The notes beneath the pieces were generated by a model, which was given only the letters and a program-made list of their open reading frames with translations, made no database searches and had not been told where the DNA came from. Below are positions 54,935-64,000 of a stretch of 64,000 nucleotides of DNA, one piece after another (the stretch's first letter is position 1; each line of letters opens with the position of its first letter). The translations under genes and the position numbers were made by a program. This DNA is from Populus alba (Eukaryota > Streptophyta > Magnoliopsida > Malpighiales > Salicaceae). The DNA lies in the NCBI RefSeq assembly GCF_005239225.2, contig NC_133302.1, forward strand, positions 7,564,001-7,628,000. Direction: 5' to 3'.

Positions 54935-55200
54935 ATGCAAAGGCAGCAAGGCATTCATCGTGGAGTGATGATTTGGGATCAGACATTGGAGAGACTTCTG
55001 GCAAGGAGAATTGTGGAACCGTTCTTGAGAGTGATTGCAATGGAAAGCACTCTGCAATTGTTGAACTGGATGAAGAGCCAAGGTAACTTCATCAGGAGAT
55101 TAAAGCAAACAGGTTCATCTCCAGACTCAAAGCTCATCAGAAAGTTTTTCAGGCACCCCACTGTCAAGTGAAAATCTCTAGTTAATAGAGATTTTTTTGC
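54935..55200 (+). pseudogene. Second acidic-tail copy and DC1 3' flank
   Basis: A frame reading SDDLGSDIGETSGKENCGTV and then AIVELDEEP ends at a donor-like AAG|GTAACTTC. The following sequence (gattaaagcaaacaggttca) is shared with 56990 and 59060. It is a partial duplication of the preceding tail exon. Confidence 0.55.
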
Positions 55201-55550
55201 TGCTGCAACACTCTTATTCAATATACATTTTGTTGTTAGGTTTGCTTCAGCTGTACCCTTTCAGTCCAGTTCATGTAGCAATTGAGAAACAATGTTAAGA
55301 TCTGAAACTCATATCGAGATTAGTCCTTCCTGTACCAGAAATTCTATGTATTTCCTTCAGGATAACTATACACATAGAGGTAGGAATACTAACATAAATA
55401 TTTAGAAGAGGTTGACAGAGGCTAAGCATAGATTCAACCTGGGAGATATGCAGAGGCTTGTACATTTAGAATTAACTCATAAGAATTTAAATTTTATTTG
55501 AAAAATTCATAAAATTAAAAAAATTTAACTTGATGTATTTGATTTTAAAG

Positions 55551-55625
<75 letters not shown>

Positions 55626-55802
55626 TGATTTTCAAAGTTAGGGTATGTCTTCTTAATGGCAATTCTAAACTAAGAAAAATTAAAGTTAATGGATCGATAT
55701 TAATCAAAATGAAAAAGAATTAGTTCTTCTTTGACAAGATGAATATTTTACTGTCTTTATTATTCTATTACTTCAAATCACATTTTTGTTTATTGTGTAT
55801 CG
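55201..55802. other. Spacer with long (AT)n tract
   Basis: 55240-55290 (ttgcttcagctgtacccttt) is shared with 57040 and 59210. 55554-55622 is an uninterrupted AT microsatellite of about 69 bp. No gene is visible. Confidence 0.6.
55554..55622. repeat. (AT)n microsatellite, ~69 bp
   Basis: A pure alternating AT run, the longest in the window and likely polymorphic. Confidence 0.95.
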
Positions 55803-56143
55803 AGGTGATTATTTTCGGTTTGGTTCGGTTTTTATCAAAAAAAAAAAATAACTAAAAACAATTTTTTTTTGAAAAAACCGAAACCGGTTCAAAACGACCG
55901 GTTTTGGTTTTCTTTTTAAATCGATTTTTTTTTGTTTGGCTCAGTTTTGGCTTGGTTTTTTTTCGGTTTGGGTTTGGTTCGGTTTGGTTTTTTCGGTTTC
56001 AGGCTTATAAAACCAAACCGAACCGGTCTATTTTTTCAAAATTTTAATCGATTTAATCGGGTTTTTTTCACGGTTCGGTTTTTTCAATTATTTTTTTTTC
56101 AGTTTTCTCAGTTTAATTGGTTTTTCGGTTTTTTTTTGCTCAG
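55803..56143. mobile_element. Short degraded hAT-like MITE
   Basis: The ends (GAGGTGATTATTTTCGG and, reverse-complemented, GTGGCTGAGCAAAAA) and many internal CGGTTCGG/CCGAACC motifs resemble the termini of the 2.18-kb hAT element at 27358. Flanking 8-mers TGTGTATC and AGTGTATC match at seven of eight bases, consistent with an aged hAT target duplication. It has no coding capacity. Confidence 0.6.
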
Positions 56144-57937
56144 CCACAGTGTATCCATTCAATCCTTACGAGATTTATATTCTGATATGTTAGAAGAAGA
56201 TTTGAGAGGAAAGCAAGTTTTTCTCTTGTTTATATTCCTTTTTATATTTTTTAATTACAAGTTTATTTATAAATATAAAATCCTAGACAATTAAACATTT
56301 AAACTAAATAAAAAAACTAATTCTAATTTATCTGATCGAGAAAGCATGCCTAGAAAGCATACTGTTGACTTCACCTATGCACCAATTCAGACAATTCTTT
56401 ACCATATCAAGAACAACAATTTCCTATTTATTTTAATTATCAAGTATCGAGAAAGCATGCTTTTAACGTTACTGCTTTGCTTTGCTGAGTCCTCGAGTCA
56501 TCATCAGTTACCACTCAAGATTCCAGGTCAATATTGATAAACACGCGGCCTTGCTCCTTCTCCTTTTTCCGAAGTCAATAACGAAGCAGTTTCTTTTTCT
56601 TGTTTGGGCTCTAAAAGGAAAGTTTACGACTTTTCGACATTGCTCCTTCTCCTTTACGACTTTTCGACATTGCCTTTGGAATTTTCCGAAGTCAATAACG
56701 AAGCAGTTTCTTTTTTTGGGGGGCTCTAAAATGATTATATATTTTTCAGAACAAACTTCCTATTTTGATTTCTGAAACAAGTTAAGTGGAATTACTGAAC
56801 TTGATTAAAACATCGAGGGTAATGCAAAGGCAACAAGGCATTCATCTTGGAGTGATGATTTGGGATCAGACAGTGGAGAGACTTCTGGCAAGGAGGATGG
56901 TGGAACCGTTCTTGAGAGTGATCCAGGAAAGCAAAATCACGAGATGAAAGATTGCAATGGAAAGCACCCTGCAATTGTTGAACTTCATCAGGAGATTAAA
57001 GCAAACACTCTTACTCAGTATACATTTTGTTGTTAGGTTTGCTTCAGCTGTACCCTTTCAGTCCAGTTCATGTAGCAATTGCGAAACAATGTTAAGAAGA
57101 AGATTTGAGAGGAAAGCAAGTTTTTCTCTTGTTTATATTCCTCTCTACATATTGTTCTTTTGATTACAGGCTTATTTATAAACATAAAATCCTAGATAAT
57201 TAAACATTTAAACTAAATAAAAAAACTAATTCTAATCTGATCGAGAAAGCATGCCTAGAAAGCATACTGTTGACTTCACCTATGCACCAATTCCGACAAT
57301 TCTTTACCATATCAAGAACAGCAATTTCCTATTTATTTTAATTACCAGTGTTTAGTATTATAATGTACTTCTTATTTAAAAATAAATTAAAATAATATTT
57401 TTTATTTTTTATTTTATTTTTAAGTCAAAATTATTCATATCTCCACGGCAAACGCTTTTAACGTTTTGCACTGCTTTGAATGATTAATCAACACGCGGCC
57501 AAGGAAAGTTCCTAGCTCCTTCTCCTTGACGACTTTTCGAAATTGCCTCTGGAATTTTCCGAAGTGAATAACGAAGCAGGTTCTTTTTTTTTTTTTAGGC
57601 TCTAAAATGATTATATATTTTTTCAGAACAAATTTCTTATTTTAATTTCTGAAACAAGTTAACTGGTATAAATCATCAACACTATTTTTTAAAAAACTAA
57701 TATTTTTTTTTCATATTTTTAAATTATTTTAATATACTAACATAAAAAAACAATTTTTAAAAAATAAAAAAATATTATTTTAATATATTTTTAAATAAAA
57801 TATATTTTAAAAAACATCACAGCCACATAGTTTCTAGTTTCTGAGTCCTCGAGTCATTATCAGTTACCACTCCTTCTCCTTTACGACTTTTCGACATTGC
57901 CTTTGGAATTTTGATCCAACGGGTTTCTCCATTAATG
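56144..57937. repeat. Repeated DC1 3'-flank blocks
   Basis: A block beginning agaagatttgagaggaaagc, followed by aaagcatgcctagaaagcat and tgttgacttcacctatgcac, occurs at about 56190-56470, 57096-57360 and 59266-59480. A second block (aataacgaagcagtttcttt, then tgattatatatttttcagaa) occurs near 56695, 57565 and 59630. 56785-57075 carries another DC1 acidic-tail copy (DDLGSDSGETSGKEDGGT). No intact gene is present. Confidence 0.75.
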
Positions 57938-58132
57938 GATCCTTATACTCTTCTCTCCGCGGTATTACTGTAACAATCTCTTCCACATCTCATCTCATTA
58001 TACCATTCTCTGCTCCCAGCTGTAAATCATTTCTTAAAACCATACACTCTTCTCTTCCCTGTGCTTTCTGCTCTTTTTGTCTGAATACTGCTCAGGCAGC
58101 AAAGCAGCTCTTGCAGAACATCTTGAATCCAG
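57938..58132 (+). pseudogene. Orphan BED-NLR leader exon
   Basis: A well-preserved copy of the NLR leader ending GAATCCAG|GTAAAG, followed by about 90 bp of the usual first intron (to near 58225). It then breaks into unrelated DNA. No BED exon follows before the next leader at 60904. It may still initiate transcription. Confidence 0.65.
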
Positions 58133-58227
58133 GTAAAGTATCTATACTTCATCTTGTTGGTGTTTTTGTTTTTCACTTCCAACTATTGTTTGAATCTTTT
58201 CAAGTAAAGGACAAGTATCACTACTAG

Positions 58228-59038
58228 TAAGTGGCGGAGCCATGTAAAAGCAAAAGCAAAAGGGGCAATTGCCCCTTAATTGTTTTTTAAATATTTTTTA
58301 TATTAAAATATTAATATAATAATATGGTGAGGGTTGATACATTGATTTGTGTTTTAATATATATAAATATATATGCAGCATCCTAGCTCATTTCTTATTT
58401 CTCCAAACTTTCCCCTTTTCTTTTCTTTTTTTTCCGTTAATTATTCTAGAGCTTTTCTATTTTTTTTAGCTGCTCTCTTTCTTATACAATTTTTTTTTTC
58501 AAATTCAGTTAAGCAACTTTAAGTAATTTTTTTCATTTTTTTTATTTGTTTTATTATTTAATTTTAGTTTTATTTTTTAAAATTATTGAAAATATTAGGG
58601 TTTATAATAATTTAGAGGTTTTGATATATATAATATTTTGAATCAATCAAAGATAAATGATAATGGATTAGACTACAAGATTTTGAACAATAAGCATTGA
58701 TTTAATTGTTTTGAATTAATTGAAGGTTATATCATTTCTAATTGAATTGGTTATGATATAAAACTAAACCGAGATAAACAATCAAACATTCAAATTGTTG
58801 TCATCAAGTAAAATTGTTTTAGCTTGAGATTGTATGATGTTAATTTCATTGTGCTCTTCTATAAAATAATCAGGACAGATGATTAAATAATTTATATTTT
58901 ATTTGTTTTTTTTTCTTTTTTTTTTGTTTTCGTTAGACAATTTGTGTTTTGCTGGAAAAGAGTTAACACGTGCGTGCAAGCCTGATTTTAATCCGTGCAT
59001 GTTGGTTTTTTCTTAAAAAAGGAAAGAAAAAAAATTAT
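58228..59038. mobile_element. Possible transposon remnant interrupting the orphan NLR intron
   Basis: It starts with actagtaagtggcggagcca and ggggcaattgcccctt, wording typical of plant DNA-transposon ends, and continues AT-rich to about 59038, where DC1 3'-flank sequence resumes. No matching right terminus or target duplication was found. Confidence 0.3.
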
Positions 59039-60053
59039 TGCCTAGGTAACTTCATCTGGAGATTAAAGCAAACAGGTTCATCTCAAGACTCAAAGCTCAT
59101 CAGCAAGTTTCCCAAGTTCAGGTGCCCCACTGTCAAGTGAAAATCTCTAGTTCATAGAGTTTTTCTCCTGCTGCAACACTCTTACTCAGTATACATTTTG
59201 TTGTTAGGTTTGCTTCAGCTGTACCCTTTCAGTCCAGTTCTTGTATCAATTGCGAAACAATGTTAAGAAGAAGATTTGAGAGGAAAGCAAGTTTTTCTCT
59301 TGTTTATATTCCTCTCTACATATTGTTCTTTGGATTACAAGCTTATTTATTAATATAAAATCCTAGACAATTAAACATTTAAACTAAATAAAAAAAACTA
59401 ATTTTAATCTGATCGACAAAGCATGCCTAGAAAGCATACTGTTGACTTCACCTATGCACCAATTCAGGCAATTGTTTACCATATCAATTACGTGTTTAGT
59501 ATTAAAATGCTTTTAAAGTTTTCACTGCTTTGCTGAGTCATCATCATAAGTTACCACTCAATATTGATCAACACGCGGCCAAGGAAAGTTTACGACTTTA
59601 CGACATTGCTCCTTCTCCTTTTTCCGAAGTCAATAACGAAGCAGTTTCTTTTAATTTTTTTGGGCTCTGAAAGGAAAGTTTACGACTTTTCGACATTGCC
59701 TTTGAAGTTTCCTTTTTTTTTTTTTTTTTTTTTTTGCTCTAAAATGATTATATATATTTTTCAGAACAAATTTCCTATTTTAATTTCTGAAACAAGTTAA
59801 GTGGGATAAATCATAATTAAGCCCCATAAATAGGTAATGAAACTATGATTGATTTGTTGATATTAAAAATAAAAAAATATTAAAAAACATTGTTTTTTTA
59901 TATATTTCTAATTAAAAATTATTTTTAAGAAGTATAGCAAGACAGATATACAAGATGCACTTCTTCTTTTTAATTTTAATTGTATTCATGAAAAAAGAAA
60001 ATTTTCTTTCTTCTATGTATAGACACCTCACAACAGCTATCCATTGAGATGAA
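59039..60053. repeat. Third DC1 3'-flank copy and NLR upstream repeats
   Basis: 59040-59260 matches 55075-55290, 59266-59480 is the third copy of the flank block, and 59790-60050 matches 8380-8640 and 21205-21440. A T-run lies at 59710-59734. No gene is visible. Confidence 0.65.
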
Positions 60054-60268
60054 GTGTGTTTGAGAGTGTGGTAACAATTGTTTTTTTAAAGTGTTTTTCA
60101 TTTCAAAAACACATTAAAATAATTTTTTTTATTTTTAAAAATAAATTTTGACATCAGCACATCAAAATGATATAAAAACATCAAAAACATATTAATTTGA
60201 AGAAAAAAATAAAATAAAAAATTTTAATTTTTTTCAAAAGTGCTTTTAAAATACAATGTCAAACACTG
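60054..60268. mobile_element. MITE-like element with GTGTTTGA ends
   Basis: It begins GTGTTTGAGAGTGTGGTAAC and ends tgtcaaacact, an inverted match to the start, with an AT-rich interior containing acatcagcacatcaaaatga. Related ends occur at 135-175 and 21630-21665, and degraded interiors near 8690, 21550 and 57700. There is no coding capacity. Confidence 0.55.
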
Positions 60269-60903
60269 AAGAGTCATGCTAGCCATGAGTATAAGCAGGT
60301 CAATAAAGAGTCATTCTAGCCATGAATATAAAATATAAAAATATTTTATATTTTTTTTCAGTATATTATTGGAAAATATGTTTTTTTTAATAATAGTAGT
60401 AATAGTAGCGATTGTGATGGTAATAAAAATAATAAAATGATAATGATGGAGGAGATAATAGCGATGATGATGAGATAGAAATAATGATTGAGAAAATTGA
60501 ATGATATTATAAATAAATTATTATTTGTAAAATAATTTGTAGAATTTTATAAGTTAATATTTCAGATGAGCTTTTGTGGAAGTTCCAAAACTGGGGTGAG
60601 TTCATATGTATGATTGACCTGGCCATTACTAATACTACCGTAGTGTTTTTCAAATAAAGTAGATGTTATCTTTTAAAGTATATTTTATTTAAAATTTATT
60701 AAATTAATATATATATTTATTAAAATAATTTTTAATATTAATATATCAAAACAATTTAAAAATATTAAAAAATTAATTTAAAACTAAAAAATTTTCAATT
60801 TTTTTTTTTAAAATGCAATTAGACCTTAATACCAAACCAGACTCATGAATGCTAGCTAGCTTTAACATTATTGGAGGTCTGTCAAATTTATTTGGAGTTG
60901 CAT
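60269..60903. other. Upstream block of BED-NLR-3
   Basis: Homologous to 961-1281 (NLR-1) and 22120-22850 (truncated locus), including the shared AT-rich insert at about 60642-60838. No gene is visible. Confidence 0.5.
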
Positions 60904-61080
60904 GATCCTTATACTCTTCTCTCTACGCTGTTACTGTGACAATCTCTTTATACCATTCTCTGCTCCCAGCTGTAAATCATTTCATAAAACCATATCCTCT
61001 TCTCTTGCCTGTGCTTTCTGCTCTTTTTTGTCTGAATACTGCTCAGGCAAAGCAGCTCTTGCAGAACATCTTGAATCCAG
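60904..61080 (+). other. 5' UTR leader exon of BED-NLR-3
   Basis: Ends TTGAATCCAG|GTAAAG, nearly identical to the NLR-1 leader. The first intron runs 61081-61923 (acceptor tttctatag|g) and is about 560 bp longer than in NLR-1. The extra DNA (roughly 61360-61860) contains imperfect internal repeats. Confidence 0.65.
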
Positions 61081-61930
61081 GTAAAGTATTTATACTTCAC
61101 ATGTCGGTGTTTTTGTTTTTCACATGCAACTACTGTTTGAGTCTTTTTAAGTAAAGGACAAGTATCATCAATAGTTTCCAAAAATAAATCAACTGATCTT
61201 TCTCGTTTTTTACAGTCCATGTCTTACGGAGTTCACACTAAATCGACCCTTAACCTTGAACTTTTTATATATATAAATATATATGTAATTATTTTCTGTT
61301 AATTTCAACCTTTCTAATTAATGTATAGAAATTGACTTAATGATAGTTTTACAAGTTTTTTATAGGATTGTTCTTTCTAATATTGACGGAGGTCAGATTG
61401 AATTTGCAAAAGCTGCCAATTGCCAAAAATAGTGTACAAGACAAGGTGTGGGGGAACTAAAGCTAGAAATTGGAAGGAAGATGAAAATAATTAATTGCAC
61501 CATAGTTTTAATCAAGTTAAAGGCTGATGACAACTTCGGTAATAAATTCAAAACTCTAAGGTTTTGAATTCATTTGCCAAGGCAAGTACCTTGACTAGAG
61601 TTAAGAAAAAAATGTATCATGAAGTTAAAAAAAGGTTTTCATAAATATTTATCTAGCGTTTAAAATTAGTTAAAATTATTTATATTTTTTATGAGAAGTT
61701 ATATCTTGAAATTTTAAATTTATTGCTAAGCCAAATACCATACTAACTAGAGTAAAACAAATATGTAGATTTAAATTTATTGGGCAAATACCTCACTGAC
61801 GGTTTTCATTCAACTTATCTATTGCATCAATTAAATGTTATTTATGTATTTAGTTGATTGAGAAAATTCTGAATGATGGGCTATAAAATTTTTATTCAAT
61901 ACTGTGACTTTATTTTTCTATAGGAAAAAA

Positions 61931-64000
61931 ATGGTTCGATCAACCGATCCATTCTGGAATGATGTTGAAGATATGAATGATGGTGGCATGAAGTGTAAAT
62001 TTTGTGGGCATTTATTTTCCCAGAATACTTCCATTTCGAGGATCAAATGGCATTTGTCAGGAGTGAGAGGGCGTGGTGTTAAAATATGTGAGACAGTTCC
62101 TGAAGAAGTTCAAGATGCAGCCCGTGCAGCTATGGATGGCCCTCCAGAAAAAAGAAATAAATATGAAGCAGGATCGAGCAATAATGAGGTCACTAATGCA
62201 ATTTCAGCTCCTGCAAAAGAACAGAACAATGAAGTGATACATTTAGACATGGCACAACAAGAAGAAGCTTTTTCCCCTGGAGAGTTCGAACGTTGGATGG
62301 ATAGCATCACTGATCTAGAGAACGAGCCTATGTTGGGACGTGGTTCTCCTGAAGAGCTTCTGCATGATGCATTGGAGACTGTACCGAGAACAGAAATGGT
62401 GCAGCATCTGGAGAGAGGTAGCTCTCATGAGAGGACATCAATTAATCAAGCTGATGAGCATCGAGGAGATTCATCCGAACCATCGGATCTATTGTGTCTT
62501 CGCCTTGGAAGATGTTATGATCAACTCTGTTCTCCACCAGTAAACAATGATGCCAGGATGAATGAAGTGCCATCAATTAATCAGCCTGATGAGTCTCAAG
62601 GAGATTCATCCGAACCAACAGATGTATTGTGTCTTGGCCTTGGAAGATGTTATGATCAACTCTGTTCAACAGTAAGCAATGATGTCATGATGAATGAAGT
62701 GCAGAACATGGTTACAGTGAGGACAGCACCAGTGTTACAAGTGTTGGAACAAAGCAATGCAGTACATCACTGTTTGGCAGGGGATGCTGGAAGGATACTA
62801 GTGGGAGTTCAGGGCACGGAACAAGGAGCGGGGGATGATGGAAATTGTTCACATTTAGAAGCGGGAAATGACATGGGAAACACTGGTGAAGGATCTATTC
62901 AGCATGTTGACAGAAGTTTCTCTCTTGGGAGACACCTAGTTGATGCACACAAGAATAGAGGAGAAGCAACACAAAGAATTGATCTAGTGAATCAATCAGC
63001 TGGTTTTTCAATGGAGGAGGATGCGGAGGACAATAGAGGAAGGTTAGTGCAGCCTGGCGCAGGAACTAGCTCTTCTAGAGGCCTTAAATACAACACAAGT
63101 GAGACTAGAGGAGATCCAATTCCTCCTAGCTCTACAAAGTTAGTGGGTCGAGCAGTTGAAGAGAATAAGAATGTGATATGGTCTCTGCTAATGGATGGTA
63201 ACTTCTCAACCATTTGCATTTATGGAATGGGGGGAGTTGGTAAAACAACAATGCTACAACATATCCATAATGAGCTTCTAGAAAGAAGAGACATTTCTCA
63301 TCATGTATACTGGGTGACTGTGTCTCGAGATTTTAGCATTAATAGATTGCAGAATCTTGTTGCTACATGCCTTGATTTAGATCTTTCTAGAGAAGATGAT
63401 AATCTGTGTAGAGCTGTCAAATTGTCAAAAGAACTAGTGAAGAAACAAAAATGGATTCTCATCTTAGATGATTTATGGAACTCTTTTGAGCTACACCTAG
63501 TGGGAATTCCTGCCAATTTGAAAGGATGCAAGCTGATTATGACAACTCGATCAGAAGAGGTTTGTAGACGGATGGATAGCCAACACAAAATCAAATTGAA
63601 GCCACTTTGTGAGAGGGAAGCTTGGACTTTATTCATGGAAAAACTTGGAGATGACAAAGCACTTTCTCTAGAAGTGGAGCAAATTGCACTAGATGTTGCA
63701 AGGGAATGTGCTGGTTTGCCATTGGGAATTATTACAGTTGCAAGAAGCTTAAGGGGAGTGGATGACCTACATGAGTGGAGGAATACATTGAATAAATTGA
63801 GAGAATCACAATTTAAAGACATGGAAAATGAGGTATTCCGGTTACTGAGGTTTAGTTATGATCAGTTAGATGATTTAGCACTACAACATTGTCTCTTATA
63901 CTGTGCATTATTTCCTGAAGATTATATAATTGAAAGGGATGACTTCATAAATTATTTGATCGATGAGGGAATAATGAAAGGAATGAGGAGCAGTCAAGCA
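61931..64000 (+). CDS. BED-type zinc finger NBS-LRR resistance protein 3 (runs off the window)
   Basis: 690 codons are open from ATG to the window edge without a stop. The start follows a splice acceptor and matches NLR-1 exactly (MVRSTDPFWNDVEDM). Features: BED finger with CKFC (22-25) and WH (40-41); an acidic linker carrying a 45-residue tandem duplication (170-259); P-loop GMGGVGKTTM (432-441); kinase-2 LILDDLW; TTR; CAGLPLG; LYCALFPED. The MHD motif and LRRs lie beyond the window. All visible nucleotide-binding motifs are canonical, so this is the best candidate for a functional receptor in the cluster. It closely resembles NLR-1 at the N-terminus but shares the EVTNAISAPAKEQNNEVIHL segment only with NLR-2, suggesting recombination between paralogues. 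Confidence 0.93.
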   Translation, partial: MVRSTDPFWNDVEDMNDGGMKCKFCGHLFSQNTSISRIKWHLSGVRGRGVKICETVPEEVQDAARAAMDGPPEKRNKYEAGSSNNEVTNAISAPAKEQNNEVIHLDMAQQEEAFSPGEFERWMDSITDLENEPMLGRGSPEELLHDALETVPRTEMVQHLERGSSHERTSINQADEHRGDSSEPSDLLCLRLGRCYDQLCSPPVNNDARMNEVPSINQPDESQGDSSEPTDVLCLGLGRCYDQLCSTVSNDVMMNEVQNMVTVRTAPVLQVLEQSNAVHHCLAGDAGRILVGVQGTEQGAGDDGNCSHLEAGNDMGNTGEGSIQHVDRSFSLGRHLVDAHKNRGEATQRIDLVNQSAGFSMEEDAEDNRGRLVQPGAGTSSSRGLKYNTSETRGDPIPPSSTKLVGRAVEENKNVIWSLLMDGNFSTICIYGMGGVGKTTMLQHIHNELLERRDISHHVYWVTVSRDFSINRLQNLVATCLDLDLSREDDNLCRAVKLSKELVKKQKWILILDDLWNSFELHLVGIPANLKGCKLIMTTRSEEVCRRMDSQHKIKLKPLCEREAWTLFMEKLGDDKALSLEVEQIALDVARECAGLPLGIITVARSLRGVDDLHEWRNTLNKLRESQFKDMENEVFRLLRFSYDQLDDLALQHCLLYCALFPEDYIIERDDFINYLIDEGIMKGMRSSQA
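62438..62707 (+). repeat. In-frame 135-bp tandem duplication in the NLR-3 linker
   Basis: Units 62438-62572 and 62573-62707 each start tcaattaatca and encode SINQxDExxGDSSEPxDxLC followed by LGRCYDQLCS. NLR-1 and NLR-2 have one unit each. Differences between the units indicate some divergence since duplication, or assembly of the two from different paralogues. Confidence 0.92.
63224..63245 (+). promoter_or_regulatory. Candidate miR482/miR2118 target site in NLR-3
   Basis: P-loop codons GGAATGGGGGGAGTTGG then taaaa, identical to NLR-1 over the 22 bases. Inferred from family knowledge. Confidence 0.4.

Overview
The window is plant nuclear DNA, almost certainly eudicot and most likely Populus or a close Salicaceae relative (inference). 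The basis is clustered BED-zinc-finger NBS-LRR (NLR) resistance genes with spliced 5' leaders, DC1 zinc-finger genes, a BCS1-type AAA-ATPase, AT-rich intergenic DNA, and LTR retrotransposons and hAT elements with intact target-site duplications (TSDs). It is a resistance-gene cluster heavily reworked by duplication and transposition.

Layout. 1-5.6 kb: end of an LTR element, an NLR promoter and leader, then BED-NLR-1 (1745-5190), broken by two single-base insertions. 5.6-21.7 kb: AT-rich spacer, then the 3' end of a dead NLR (8876-9270) whose 3' UTR is split by an 11.3-kb, minus-strand, non-coding Tat/Ogre-like Ty3/Gypsy element (9271-20603; TSD AGCTT). 21.7-30.4 kb: a truncated NLR promoter, a dispersed 1.3-kb repeat, a DC1/NLR chimeric relic inside a ~315-bp direct repeat, and a 2.18-kb non-autonomous hAT element (27358-29540). 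30.4-35.1 kb: BED-NLR-2 (31105-34623), open throughout but with an altered P-loop. 35.1-39.4 kb: spacer with repeats. 39.5-41.1 kb: an intact AAA-ATPase gene on the minus strand.

42.0-46.9 kb: a PEX12-like exon relic split by a Copia element with non-TG/CA LTR ends. 47.3-55.2 kb: a DC1-domain gene split by a second, very young Copia element (49827-54565; TSD ATATT). 55.2-61 kb: repeated copies of the DC1 3' region, an orphan NLR leader exon and small transposons. 61.9 kb to the window end: BED-NLR-3, open to the edge, with a canonical P-loop and a 45-codon tandem duplication in its linker.

How the genes relate. The three NLRs share a non-coding leader exon, a first intron, a BED-linker-NBS-LRR order and 3' flanks, so they are tandem paralogues. 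DC1 fragments and DC1 flanks recur among them, suggesting that the two families were amplified together. Only NLR-3 looks fully functional over the part visible. NLR-1 is frameshifted and NLR-2 lacks the last P-loop glycine. All three carry the P-loop coding sequence that miR482/2118-type microRNAs commonly target. Several reading-frame breaks (NLR-1, both Copia elements) are +1 changes in short homopolymers, so assembly error must be weighed against real decay.
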